Source of the DNA: Streptomyces sp. DH12
GTDB lineage: Bacteria; Actinomycetota; Actinomycetes; Streptomycetales; Streptomycetaceae
Length of the DNA: 64,000 nucleotides
Direction of reading: 5' to 3'
Assembly (NCBI RefSeq): GCF_020873895.1
Contig: NZ_JAHWGT010000001.1
Coordinates: 248,001-312,000 of the forward strand
Under the pieces are notes generated by a model. The model saw only the letters and a list, made by a program, of their open reading frames with translations, was not told the origin of the DNA and made no database searches. This document shows positions 24,991-34,700 of the stretch, piece after piece; within the stretch, counting starts at the first letter, position 1, and the number at the start of each line of letters is the position of its first letter. The position numbers and the translations under genes were made by a program.

Positions 24991-25698
24991 TCAGAGAGCG
25001 GCCTCCGGGTGCGCGGGGCTGAGGTGCCGCACGGCGGTGTCCGCGGCGTGCGGGGCGAGCAGGGCCCGCAGCTCGTCGGCCGCGCTCCGCAGCAGGGGGC
25101 CGTCATCGGCGGCGCGGAGGGTCTCCAGGGCGAAGACGACGCGGACGGAGTCCTCGGTGACACGGGTGCGGTGGGCGTCCCGGTGGTTCCAGTGGCGGGT
25201 CAGGACGCCCGCGGTGTCCGCGTAGACGATCTCGCCGGGCTTGGGGTTCTCGACGGTGCCGGGCTCGCCGAGCGGGGTGAACTCCTCGGCTCCGTCCGCG
25301 TGGCGTAGGTCCACGTCACCGGTGACGTGGTCGAGGTCGAAGGCGCCGGCGGGCAGGCCGTGGCGGACGGAGACGGCGTTGTACGCGTCGACGGCCGGGT
25401 TGATGCGCGGCAGGCTGCCCCGCTTGGCGAGGCGGCGGCCGAGCGCGTCGACGCTGGGGCGGACGCGGCGGGGGTTGGTGCCGAAGGAGCGGTAGGCGGT
25501 GTGCCACGCCGCGATGCGGGGGTCGTGCTCGTCGGCGGGCTGCCAGCTGCCCTCGGCGAGCCGCCGCTCCAGGGTCTCCAGGGCGGCGGCCGTCTCCGGC
25601 CAGGGTTCGCGGCCGCGCAGACCGGTGGCGGTGACCAGGGCGACGAGGGTGTCGGGGAAGTCGGCGGCCACGGCGGGGGTGAGGCGGAAGGTGGTCAT
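24991..25698 (-). CDS. B3/4 (tRNA-editing-like) domain protein
   Basis: 235 residues matching the B3/B4 domain, which in phenylalanyl-tRNA synthetase beta subunit hydrolyses mischarged tRNA and also occurs as stand-alone proteins. Typical stretches are AYRSFGTNPRRVRPSVDALGRRL, INPAVDAYNAVSVRHGLPAGAFD and TRHWNHRDAHRTRVTEDS. No synthetase parts are present. It follows the EamA exporter gene on the same strand with a 150-nt gap and probably shares its control. A role with amino-acid or amino-acid-analogue export is inferred from this pairing with an XRE-cupin regulator. Confidence 0.85.
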   Translation of the reverse strand: MTTFRLTPAVAADFPDTLVALVTATGLRGREPWPETAAALETLERRLAEGSWQPADEHDPRIAAWHTAYRSFGTNPRRVRPSVDALGRRLAKRGSLPRINPAVDAYNAVSVRHGLPAGAFDLDHVTGDVDLRHADGAEEFTPLGEPGTVENPKPGEIVYADTAGVLTRHWNHRDAHRTRVTEDSVRVVFALETLRAADDGPLLRSAADELRALLAPHAADTAVRHLSPAHPEAAL

Positions 25699-25848
25699 GG
25701 ACGGGTCCGTTCGTGCGCTGGAGCGGGGGAGTCGGGGAGTCAGGGGCCGGGGCGGGCGGGCCGGAGCCGTCCCGGGCCGGCGCGGTCCGGGCCGGCGCGG
25801 TCCGGGACGGTGGGGCCGCCGGGCCGCACCGGCTGGTGGGCGGGGCCG

Positions 25849-26685
25849 TCAGGTCAGGGCGAGGAGGCTGACGGCGACGGCGGCGGTCCCCAGCCCGACG
25901 AGCTGTCCGCGGTGGATGCGCTCGGCGAGCACGCCGCGGGCGAGCAGGACGGTGCCGGCCGGGTAGAGGGCGGTGATCACGGCGACGACGGCGAGGTCCC
26001 CGCCCCGGGCGGCCAGCAGGAACAGCAGGTTCGCCACCGAGTCCAGCACACCCGCGGCCGCCGACATCGCGTACGCCGGCTTCTCGGAGCCGAGCCTGCG
26101 ATACATCAGCCCTGCCGCGGCCAGGGTGACCGCCGAGGAGACCGCCCGGCCCACGATCAGCGGGGCCACCCCGCTGTCGGGCGGCGACTGGTGCAGGAAG
26201 ACGAGCTGCAGGGCGATCGCGCCGCCCGCGCCGAGGGCCAGCAGGAGCGCCGTACGGGAGGGGCGTGCCCCGCCGCTGCCGTGGCCGGCGCTGACCAGGA
26301 CGACCGCGACCAGGGCGAGCGGCAGCCCGACCAGGCCGGCCGCGCCCAGGTGCTCGCCCTGCACCAGGCCCACGGCCACGGGCAGGACGGCGGAGACCAG
26401 CGCGGTGACGGGCGACAGTACGTTCATCGGTCCGATCGCCAGGGTCCGGTAGAGCAGCGCGAACGCGGCGGCCGACGCGACCCCGGACGCGGCGCCCCAG
26501 GCGAGGGCGCCGGAACTGAACGAAGCGCCGAGGAACGGCCACAGCAGCAGCTCGACCGCGAGGGAGGCCGGCGCGGCGATCATCACGGTCCGCAGTACGT
26601 GCGCCTTGCGGGCGCCGAGGCCGCCCAGGAAGTCGGCGCACCCGTAGGCGAGGGAACTGCCCAGGGCGAGGAGGAGAGCGATCAC
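25849..26685 (-). CDS. EamA/DMT family transporter
   Basis: 278 residues with ten hydrophobic segments in two similar halves, the layout of EamA drug/metabolite exporters. The first segment is IALLLALGSSLAYGCADFLGG; the later LYRTLAIGPMNVLSPVTALVSAVLPV and ITALYPAGTVLLARGVLAERI blocks are the paired EamA motifs. The start is GTG 26685; an ATG 48 nt upstream would extend into the operator region. It is divergent from the XRE-cupin regulator, an arrangement usual for local control. Substrate is unknown; amino acids are common for the family. Confidence 0.87.
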   Translation of the reverse strand: MIALLLALGSSLAYGCADFLGGLGARKAHVLRTVMIAAPASLAVELLLWPFLGASFSSGALAWGAASGVASAAAFALLYRTLAIGPMNVLSPVTALVSAVLPVAVGLVQGEHLGAAGLVGLPLALVAVVLVSAGHGSGGARPSRTALLLALGAGGAIALQLVFLHQSPPDSGVAPLIVGRAVSSAVTLAAAGLMYRRLGSEKPAYAMSAAAGVLDSVANLLFLLAARGGDLAVVAVITALYPAGTVLLARGVLAERIHRGQLVGLGTAAVAVSLLALT

Positions 26686-26717
26686 GGTACGTGCGTCCCT
26701 TACGATTAACGATGCAA

Positions 26718-26772
26718 TGACCGGACCGTACAACGAACCGACCGGCGTTTGTCAACCAAACGACCGGACGGT
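26718..26772. promoter_or_regulatory. Repeated operator half-sites between EamA and XRE-cupin genes
   Basis: TGACCGGACCGT (26718-26729) and CGACCGGACGGT (26761-26772) are near-identical direct repeats 43 bp apart, about four helical turns. A third GACCGG lies between them, and CGATGCA...TGCATCG flanks the pair. The region is clearly less GC-rich than its surroundings. They are likely binding sites of the XRE-cupin regulator controlling both directions. Confidence 0.55.
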
Positions 26773-26808
26773 GCATCGGATTGGTCCACTGGCGAGGAGG
26801 GTGATCGG

Positions 26809-27447
26809 ATGGCCGACGCAGAGGAAGCGCTGCGGACGCTCGCGCACAACGTCAGGGCGGCCCGCAACCGCGCCGGCCTGTCCCTGGACGAACTCGGCCG
26901 CCGCGCCAAGGTCAGCAAGGGCGCCCTGGTCGGCCTGGAGAGGGCGCAGGGCAACCCCAACTTCGCCACGCTGGTCCGGCTGGCCGACACCCTCGGCGTC
27001 TCCGTCTCCGCGCTCCTGGAGGGCCCGGCCGAAGGCCGCGTCCGGGTCGTGGCCGCCGATGCCGTGACGCCGCTGTGGACCGGCCCGCGAGGCGGCGAGG
27101 CACGGCTCATGCTGACGACCTCGGGCCCCGCCCCGGTCGAGGTGTGGCGCTGGCGGCTGGAGCCGGGTGAGGAGTACCCCAGCCATCCGCACCAGGCCGG
27201 CGTCGTCGAGACCGTCAGCGTCACCGCCGGCCGTATGACCCTGGTCGTCGACGGCGCCGAGCATCCCGTGGAGGCCGGGCAGACCGCCACCTTCGAGGCC
27301 GATGCCCCCCACACCTACCGCGGCGCCGATGCGGGGACGTGCCACCTCGTCATGACCGTCCACCTGCCCCCGGGCCCCGCCGCGCCGGCGGCCCCCTCCA
27401 ACGACCCGGACGCCATCCGGGGGAGCGGCGGCCCCCCGCACGGGTGA
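26809..27447 (+). CDS. XRE-family regulator with C-terminal cupin sensor domain
   Basis: 212 residues. The helix-turn-helix (about 12-66) reads VRAARNRAGLSLDELGRRAKVSKGALVGLERAQGNPNFATLVRLADTLGVSV. A cupin barrel (about 80-185) follows, with WRLEPGEEYPSHPHQAGVVETVSVTAG and GQTATFEADAPHTYRG, where His residues may bind metal and a small ligand. This two-domain form is common for repressors of adjacent transporter or amino-acid genes. ATG 26809 has GAGGAGG 8 nt upstream. It is divergent from EamA and should regulate EamA and the B3/4 gene. Confidence 0.9.
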   Translation: MADAEEALRTLAHNVRAARNRAGLSLDELGRRAKVSKGALVGLERAQGNPNFATLVRLADTLGVSVSALLEGPAEGRVRVVAADAVTPLWTGPRGGEARLMLTTSGPAPVEVWRWRLEPGEEYPSHPHQAGVVETVSVTAGRMTLVVDGAEHPVEAGQTATFEADAPHTYRGADAGTCHLVMTVHLPPGPAAPAAPSNDPDAIRGSGGPPHG

Positions 27448-27549
27448 CCCCGCTCCGGCGCGGGCGGTCCGGCCTTCGTCCCGGCTGCCCGCAGTGCAGC
27501 ATTCCGCTCCTGAAGAGCGGCGGTAAGCCGTCTCCGGCCGTGAAGAAAA

Positions 27550-27594
27550 ACTGTCATGGAGACAGTAGACAATCGTCGGGTGCAGGGTTAGTGT
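27550..27594 (+). promoter_or_regulatory. Promoter with palindromic operator before the BldC-like gene
   Basis: TAGACA (27566-27571), a 17-nt spacer and TAGTGT (27589-27594) are good housekeeping promoter elements, with a predicted start near 27601. The palindrome ACTGTC-ATGGA-GACAGT (27550-27566) abuts the -35 box. The nearest downstream gene begins 440 nt later, so a long leader is predicted. Confidence 0.6.
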
Positions 27595-27600
27595 TCTGTC

Positions 27601-28041
27601 CGAGGCAAAGAGATCGAGTGACGCGGCAGAGGACGAACTGCCGCACATGTGAGTCACGCAGGAAGCGGCACGGCGGCGGAGTGACGGGGCCGGAAGGATG
27701 CAGGGTCCCGCCACTGGCCGCCGGGCCGAGCGGCCCACGGGGCCGTGAGCAGTACCGCAGTTCAGCAACACGAAGCAGAGGAAGAAGGAGGAGGCAGACG
27801 CCATCAGGATCGCCCGGGTGAGGACGCTGTACCGCCCGGGTACCGCAAGACCCCGGATTGGAAGGTGGTCCCCGGTCACGCAACTGCGATCCCCGCACGC
27901 ACGGCCTCCCAGGCGGAGCTGCGGAACAAGAAGGCCGGTACGGCAGCAAGCAACCGGCAGATGGTGTTGAAATCCCTCGGGGCCCTGGTTGCCGTACGGC
28001 GACCAGGGCCCCTCGACCGCGTCCCCGCAACGAAGGTGCCG
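27601..28041 (+). ncRNA. Predicted structured leader RNA or small RNA upstream of the BldC-like gene
   Basis: About 440 nt without a convincing gene between a good promoter and the MerR-type gene. It holds the hairpin GCGGCAG-N8-CTGCCGC (27623-27644) and a 34-nt near-perfect palindrome, GGGGCCCTGGT...ACCAGGGCCCC (27979-28012), ending 29 nt before the start codon. The latter could terminate transcription or mask the start region. An in-frame upward extension of the gene through this region exists but has unlike composition. The RNA itself is inferred. Confidence 0.4.
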
Positions 28042-28386
28042 ATGACCAAACCAGACCCGCTCGACCGTCTCGAAGACGACGACTACCCCGCCTACACCAT
28101 GGGTCGCGCCGCCGAACTGGTCGGCACCACCCCCGCCTTCCTGCGCGCCCTCGGCGATGCCCGCCTGATCACCCCCCTGCGCTCCGAAGGCGGACACCGC
28201 CGCTACTCCCGCTACCAGCTGCGCATCGCGGCGCGCGCCCGCGAACTCGTCGACCAGGGCACGCCCATCGAGGCCGCCTGCCGGATCGTCATCCTCGAAG
28301 ACCAACTCGAGGAAGCCCAGCGCATCAACGAGGAACTGCGCCGCGTCACCGCCGGCGGGCAGGCCCACCACACCACCGACGCCTGA
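28042..28386 (+). CDS. MerR/BldC-like helix-turn-helix protein
   Basis: 114 residues with one DNA-binding domain: [56 protein letters not shown] (about 18-75), a MerR-type winged helix. The C-terminal helix [17 protein letters not shown] may dimerise. It lacks the ligand-binding domain of classic MerR proteins, as does BldC. ATG 28042 is preceded by AAGG. An upward in-frame extension to 27745 is rejected for composition and because of the strong hairpin within it. Its targets are unknown. The long structured leader suggests post-transcriptional control. Confidence 0.8.
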   Translation: MTKPDPLDRLEDDDYPAYTMGRAAELVGTTPAFLRALGDARLITPLRSEGGHRRYSRYQLRIAARARELVDQGTPIEAACRIVILEDQLEEAQRINEELRRVTAGGQAHHTTDA

Positions 28387-28931
28387 CGTCCCCGGCCTGC
28401 CGACGCATCCGGCGGCGGGCCCGGGACACCGGAACGCCCCACCACCCGGCGCGAGCCGCCACAAGGCAGACCGCACCCCCGGCCCTCCCCGCCGCGCCCC
28501 TCGCGCTCTTCCGCGTCATCCCGTCGCGCCCCCGCCCCGCCATCCGTCGGCACCGCTCCCGTCCCGTCGCGCCCCCGCCCCGCCATCCGTCGGCACCGCT
28601 CCCGTCGCGCCCCGACGGGACCGGCCGCGCGCCCCGCCACCCCACCCCACCCCTCCGCGCCACCCCGGTGGCCCCGCACCCACCCCGGAGCCGGGTGACC
28701 GCCGCCCGCGCGGACCCGGTCGCTCACGCCCCCCCGCCACCGGGCCGCACCGCGGGCGAGGAGCGCGCCGGGGGACCGCCCCGGCATCAACGGGACGTCA
28801 AGATTGCCGGAAGACGGCAATGCGCCGGGACCTGTCGCCCTGTCAACATGACCGGGCCGGAGGCACCGCACAGGCCGATGCCGCAGCCCGGAAAGCACCG
28901 TGCCACGTCGGAGACGCAAGGGGGACACACC
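28387..28931. other. Gene-free C-rich region with a 43-bp tandem duplication
   Basis: No coding frame is supported. A 43-bp unit beginning CCGTCGCGCCCCCGCC occurs twice head to tail (28521-28563 and 28564-28606). The following sequence is Pro/Arg-coding in every frame and typical of non-genic streptomycete DNA. The promoter of the OB-fold/flotillin unit should lie in its last 150 nt, near the AT-richer stretch at 28798-28860. Confidence 0.6.
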
Positions 28932-29543
28932 ATGGCCGAGTTCTGGCAGGCCGCCACCACGTTCCCCACGGTGCTGTCCACGGCCGCCCTCGTGGTGGTC
29001 GTCGGTTTCTGGCTGCTGGTGCTGGTGGGGGCCGCCGGGACGGACGCCTTCGACACCGACGTGAACACCGGCGCCCTCGGCCTCGGCGGGGTCCCCGTCA
29101 CGGTGGCGTCCTCCCTGCTGATCCTCCTGACCTGGTTCTTCAGCCTCACCGGCTCCGTTCTCCTCACCCGCACCGGGTGGCCCGACCTCGCCGTCCACCT
29201 GCTCGACGTGGTCCTGCTGTGCGCGGCTTGGGTCGGCGCCTGGCGGCTGACCCGCGCGCTCGTCCGACCCCTGGCGAAGCTCTTCCCCGACGAACGCGGG
29301 CCGTCCCTGCACGACTTCGTCGGGTCGACCTGCACCATCCGCACCGGGCGGGTGGACGGGGCCTTCGGCCAGGCCGAGGTCGCCGCGGAGGACGGCTCCA
29401 CCGCCGTCGTACAGGTCCGCCAGGACGACGGCAGTCTGCTGGCGCTCGGCAGCAGGGGGCTGCTGTACGCGTACGACGACACCGGCGGTTTCTTCTGGGT
29501 CGCGCCCTTCGACGAGGCGCTCGACCCGGGCCCCCGCGGCTGA
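28932..29543 (+). CDS. OB-fold/NfeD-like membrane protein (YqiJ-type), flotillin partner
   Basis: 203 residues. Three hydrophobic segments come first: VLSTAALVVVVGFWLLVLVGAAG, VTVASSLLILLTWFFSLTGSVLL and LAVHLLDVVLLCAAWVGAWRL. A C-terminal soluble domain (about 125-200; VGSTCTIRTGRVDGAFGQAEVAAEDGSTAVVQVRQDD) has the NfeD/YqiJ OB-fold pattern. NfeD-type proteins are regular partners of SPFH/flotillin proteins, and the next gene, 48 nt on, is one. The proline-rich spacing FFSLTGS suggests a re-entrant loop. It should sit in the membrane with flotillin oligomers. Confidence 0.85.
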   Translation: MAEFWQAATTFPTVLSTAALVVVVGFWLLVLVGAAGTDAFDTDVNTGALGLGGVPVTVASSLLILLTWFFSLTGSVLLTRTGWPDLAVHLLDVVLLCAAWVGAWRLTRALVRPLAKLFPDERGPSLHDFVGSTCTIRTGRVDGAFGQAEVAAEDGSTAVVQVRQDDGSLLALGSRGLLYAYDDTGGFFWVAPFDEALDPGPRG

Positions 29544-29591
29544 CCCGCGGCCCCTCACCTCAGCTCCCACCCTTCGATCCGGGGATCCCTC

Positions 29592-31640
29592 ATGGACGCC
29601 ATCTCCTGGGGCATCGGCGCGCTCGCAGCCGTCGTCCTGCTCATCGCCATCGCCATGCTGTTCGTCATCAGCCGGCTGTTCCGCAAGGTGGAACAGGGCA
29701 AAGCGCTCATCGTGTCGAAGATGCGCAAGGTCGACGTCACCTTCACCGGCCAGGTCGTCCTGCCGGTCCTGCACAAGGCCGAGGTCATGGACATCTCGGT
29801 GAAGACCATCGACATCAGCCGCACGGGCCGGGACGGACTGATCTGCCGCGACAACATCCGCGCCGACATCCGCATCTCGTTCTTCGTCCGCGTCAACAAG
29901 ACCGTCGAGGACGTCATCAAGGTCGCCCAGGCCATCGGCACGGCCCGCGCCAGCGACCAGGCCACGCTGCAGGAACTATTCAACGCCAAGTTCTCCGAGG
30001 CGCTGAAGACGGTCGGCAAGCAGCTCGACTTCACCGACCTCTACACCAAGCGCGACGAGTTCCGCGACCGGATCATCCAGGTCATCGGCACCGACCTCAA
30101 CGGCTACAGCCTGGAGGACGCGGCGATCGACTACCTGGAGCAGACGCCGCTCGCCCAGCTGGACGCCTCCAACATCCTCGACGCCCAGGGCATCCGGAAG
30201 ATCACCGAGCTGACCGCCGTCGAGCACGTGCGCACCAATGAGTTCCAGCGCACGGAGGAGAAGGAGATCACCCGGCAGAATGTCGACGCCCGCGAGGCCA
30301 TCCTCGAACTGGAGCGCCGCCAGGCCGACGCCGAGATCAAGCAGAAGCGCGAGATCGACACCGTACGGGCCAAGGAGGAGGCCGAGACCGCCCGCGTCGT
30401 CGAGGAGGAGCGACTTCGCGCGCAGAGCGCCTTCCTCAGGACCGAGGAGCAGCTCGGCATCCAGCGGGAGAACCAGGCCCGCGAGGTCGCCGTCGCGCAG
30501 AAGAACCGCGAGCGGGTCATCGCCGTCGAGAACGAGCGCATCGAGAAGGACCGGCTGCTGGAGGCCATCGCCCGGGACCGGGAGACGGAACTGACCCGCA
30601 TCTCCGCCGAGAAGGAGGTCGAGGCCGAGCGCCGCGAGATCGCCGAGGTGATCCGCGAGCGGGTCGCGGTGGACCGCACGGTCGCCGAGCAGGAGGAGTC
30701 CATCAAGAGGCTCCGCACCGTCGAGGAGGCCGAGCGCAAGCGGCAGGCCGTGGTCATCGCCGCCGAGGCGCAGGCGCAGGAGCAGCTCGTCAAGGACATC
30801 AAGGCCGCCGAAGCCGCCGAGCAGGCCGCCGTCCACCGGGCGGCAAAGGAACTGACGCTGGCCGAGGCCCGCCACAAGGCCGCCGACATGGACGCCCGGG
30901 CAAAGGTCCGCCTCGCCGAGGGCGTCCAGGCCGAGGCCGCGGCCGAGGGACTGGCCGCCGTCCAGGTACGGGAGAAGGAAGCGGACGCCATCGAGAAGGC
31001 CGGCCTCGCGCAGGCCGGGGCGACCGAGGCCCGGCTGCGCGCCGAGGCGGTCGGCACCCGGGAGAAGGCGCTGGCCGAGGCCACCGCCATCGGCGAGAAG
31101 CTCAAGGCCGAGGCCTCGGGCCTCACCGAGAAGGCCGCCGCGATGGCCGCCCTGGACGAGGCGTCCCGCTCCCACGAGGAGTTCCGGCTCCGCCTGGAGG
31201 CGGAGAAGGACATCCGGCTCGCCGAGATCGACGTCCGGCGGCAGGTCGCCGAAGCCCAGGCCACGGTCCTCGCCACCGGACTGGAGAACGCCGACATCAA
31301 CATCGTCGGCGGCGAGCCCGCCTTCTTCGACCGGATCGTCGGGGCCATGTCCCTCGGCAAGAGCGTCGACGGCTTCGTCCAGCACTCGCAGACCGCCCAG
31401 GCGCTGGCCGGGCCGTGGCTGGACGGCTCCGCCTCCTTCACGGAGGACCTGACGAAGGTCCTCGGGCCGGTGTCGACCGCCGACGTGCGGAACCTGACCG
31501 TGTCCGCCCTGCTGACGAAGCTCATGCCGGCCGGATCCGGCCGCCTGGACGAGCTGCTCGGCACGGCGCGGCGACTGGGCCTCGCCGACATGCCGGTGGC
31601 CGAACTCGCGGGTCTCGACGGCACCGCCGCCAAGAGCTGA
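29592..31640 (+). CDS. Flotillin (SPFH domain) protein, YqiK-like
   Basis: 682 residues. One N-terminal membrane segment (ISWGIGALAAVVLLIAIAMLFVISRLF) is followed by the SPFH domain (about 30-200: EQGKALIVSKMRKVDVTFTGQVVLPVLHKAEVMDISVKTIDIS). A very long Glu/Ala-rich coiled coil (about 230-570) contains many EAE/AEA repeats typical of flotillins. A Gly/Asn segment (LENADINIVGGEPAFFDRIVGAMSLGKSVDG) and a globular tail close the protein. Flotillins form membrane microdomain scaffolds. Placement between an NfeD-like protein and a giant ATPase suggests all three work at the inner face of the membrane. Confidence 0.92.
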   Translation: MDAISWGIGALAAVVLLIAIAMLFVISRLFRKVEQGKALIVSKMRKVDVTFTGQVVLPVLHKAEVMDISVKTIDISRTGRDGLICRDNIRADIRISFFVRVNKTVEDVIKVAQAIGTARASDQATLQELFNAKFSEALKTVGKQLDFTDLYTKRDEFRDRIIQVIGTDLNGYSLEDAAIDYLEQTPLAQLDASNILDAQGIRKITELTAVEHVRTNEFQRTEEKEITRQNVDAREAILELERRQADAEIKQKREIDTVRAKEEAETARVVEEERLRAQSAFLRTEEQLGIQRENQAREVAVAQKNRERVIAVENERIEKDRLLEAIARDRETELTRISAEKEVEAERREIAEVIRERVAVDRTVAEQEESIKRLRTVEEAERKRQAVVIAAEAQAQEQLVKDIKAAEAAEQAAVHRAAKELTLAEARHKAADMDARAKVRLAEGVQAEAAAEGLAAVQVREKEADAIEKAGLAQAGATEARLRAEAVGTREKALAEATAIGEKLKAEASGLTEKAAAMAALDEASRSHEEFRLRLEAEKDIRLAEIDVRRQVAEAQATVLATGLENADINIVGGEPAFFDRIVGAMSLGKSVDGFVQHSQTAQALAGPWLDGSASFTEDLTKVLGPVSTADVRNLTVSALLTKLMPAGSGRLDELLGTARRLGLADMPVAELAGLDGTAAKS

Positions 31641-31723
31641 CCGACCGGCCCCATGAACCTCCGGAGCTGCCGCGCGGGGGGCGGCGGCTCCGGAGCACCA
31701 CCACGCACACGAGGAGCTGGACA

Positions 31724-34700
31724 GTGACAGCCACGGGCACCGCCACCGCGAGCGGCCTGGACGCCGGTACGTACGAGGTGCTGCGCGACCGCCTCGCCGC
31801 GCGGGCCGGCGAGCTTGCCCGCCGCGCCGACGCGCTCAACACCGTACGCGTCGCCGCCTTCGGCGCCACCGGACTCGCCCTGACCGCCACCGGCCACCTG
31901 CGCACCGACCGCGACCTCGTGGCCCGGGACGTCGTCGCGGTCGGCGACGCCCTGCTCGTCGGATACGCGGCGCCGTCGCCCGACGACGTCTTCGCCCTCC
32001 ACGACCGCGACCTCAACCCCCTGCCGCACGACGCCGTACCCGGCCTGCTCGACGACCCCGCCTTCGTCACCGAGTTCGCCGCCCTGCACCGCTACTACCG
32101 GGGCGCGCGGCTGCTGCGGCTGCGGCACGTGGACGGCCGGCTGCTGGCCGTGTTCCGCACCGGGGCGCAGGCCGCGGACATCCGGGTACTGCGCTGGTCC
32201 CTCGACCCGGCCGGCACGGTGCGGTTCCTCGACGCGCGCGGCGAGCGCGACCACGTCCTCCCCGATCCGTACGACTTCGTCTGGACCGGCACGACCCGGG
32301 ATGACCACGTCCTCGGCCGGCACCCGCACATCGCCGTCGCCGGCGGCACGGCCTTCGTCTCGACGGTCGGCGGCACGCTCACCGTCAAGACCGACGACGA
32401 CACGGAGACCGGCGAGGGCGTGTACGGCGAGCCGGTCGACGAGCCCCTGCAGGCGCTGGCGGACGCGGAGGTGGGCTACGCCGTCGTCGGCTCCCTGGTC
32501 CTGCTGCGGGTACGGCCCTACAAGGAGGACACCTGGCGCCACCTGGTCCTCCACCCGCTCACCGGTACCGTGACACGGCTCGACGGCATCGGCCGGTCCT
32601 GTCGACGCCTGCCCGACGACCAGGGCGTCGTCTTCCCCGGCGGGTACTGCCTGGCCAGCGGCGCCGTGAAGACCTTCGACACCGGCGCCCCCGCCACCCC
32701 CGCTACCACCGGCGCCCCCGCCACCCCCGCTACCACCGGCGCCGCCGACGCCCCCGGCATGAGCTTCGAACGGGTCGTGCGCTCGCCGAACGGCGAGGAC
32801 GTCCTGTACGTCTTCCACGCCGGAGCGGAGGGCCGCACGCTCCTGCTGCCGTACAACGTCATCCGCGAGGAGGTCGCCGCGCCCATCCCGTGCCGCGGCC
32901 ACGCCCTCCTCGACGACGGCACCCTCGCCACCCTGCGCGTCGAGTCCGGTGAACCCGCGCGCGCCCACCCGGTGCAGCTGTGGCGGACGCCGTTCGCGAC
33001 CGGAGTCGCCCCCCAGGGCGACGGGCCGCTCGCCCGCATCGGCGACGCCGACCTGGTCCGCGCCGTCGCCGACTGCCTGGCCATCGCCCGGCAGGTCGCC
33101 GACACCACCGCCACCGGCGAGACGTACACCGCGCTGGTCGCCGCCTGCACCCGCACCGCCGACCGCCACCCCTGGCTCGGCGACGCGGACGCGGGCGACC
33201 TCCGCACGCCCCTGGAGGAGGTGCGGGCCACCGCCGAGCAGGTGCTGGGCGAGTTCGCGACCGTCCAGGCGCTCACCGCGCAGGCGGCCGGGGCCCTGGA
33301 CGAGACCGCGGAGGAGCTGCGGCGGCTGGTGCGGCGGGTCCGCGGCGAGGCGCCGGCCACCGCCGAGGAGTGGATCGAGCGGATCACCGCGCTGCGCCGC
33401 GCCCAAGGCCGCCTGATGGCGCTGAAGGAGATGCGGTACGCGGACACCGCGGCCGTCGACGCGCTCGCCGAGGACGCCGGGACGCACATCGCCTCCACCG
33501 CCCAGCGCGCCGTCGCCTTCCTCCGCCGCGACGACGCCTTCGCCGGCCGGCACGCGGAGGTGGAACGGCTCACCGCCGACATCGGGGCGGTCACCACGAC
33601 CGCCGGGGCCGCGGAGGTCGCCGAGCGGCTCGACGCGCAGGTCGCCGGCCTCCGGACGCTCACCGAGGTGATCGCCGGCCTGGACATCGGCGACGCGACC
33701 GTCCGCACCGCCATCCTGGAGCGGATCGCCGAGGTGCTGGGCGGGCTGAACCGCGTGCGCGCCCTCCTCACCGCCCGCCGCCGCGAACTCCTCGACGAGG
33801 AGGGTCGGGCGGCCTTCGCCGCCGAGTTCGGCCTCTTCGCCCAGTCCGTCACCGGCGCCCTGGCCGCGGCCGACACCCCGGAGACCTGTGACGCGCAACT
33901 GGCCCGCCTGCTGCTCCAGCTGGACACCCTGGAGTCGCGCTTCGCCGACCACGACGGCTTCCTCACGGAGATCGCCGACAAGCGCGCCGAGGTCCACGAC
34001 GCGTTCGCCGGCCGCAAGCAGACGCTCCAGGACGCCCGTGCCCGACGCGCCGAACGCCTCGCCGCCTCCGCCTCCCGCGTCCTCGAGACGATCGCCCGCC
34101 GCGCGTCCACCCTGGACGGCCCCGACGACGTCACCACCTACTTCGCCTCCGACCCTATGGTCGAGAAGGTCCGCCGCACCGCCCGCGAACTGCGCGAGCT
34201 GGGCGACCAGGTGCGGGCCGAGGAGCTGGCCGGCCGGCTCACCGCGGCCCGCCAGGAAGCCGGACGGGCCCTGCGGGACCGCACCGAGTTGTACGCGGAC
34301 GGCGGCGACACCATCCGGCTCGGCGCGCACCGCTTCGCCGTCGCCCCCCGACCGCCCGAGCTGACGCTCGTACCGCACACGGACGGCGGCCTCGCCTTCG
34401 CGCTGACCGGCACCGACTACCGCCGGCCGGTCACCGACCCCGAGTTCGCCGACACCCGCCCCTACTGGGACCAGCTCCTGCCCTCCGAGAACGCCGACGT
34501 CTACCGCGGCGAACACCTCGCCGCACGCCTCCTGGCCGAGCACGGCGCCCAGGCCCTCACCGGGGCCGACCTCCCCGACCTGGCCCGGCGGGCCGCCGAA
34601 GCCGCCTACGACGAGGGCTACGAGCGCGGCGTCCACGACCACGACGCCGCCACCGTCCTCGCCGCCCTGCTGCCGCTGTACGAGCAGGCCGGGCTGCTGC

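Noticed and set aside
27745-28041. Upward extension of the BldC-like coding region
   Set aside because: The extra 99 residues have unlike composition, no recognisable fold, and include the 34-nt hairpin; the normal family start is at 28042.
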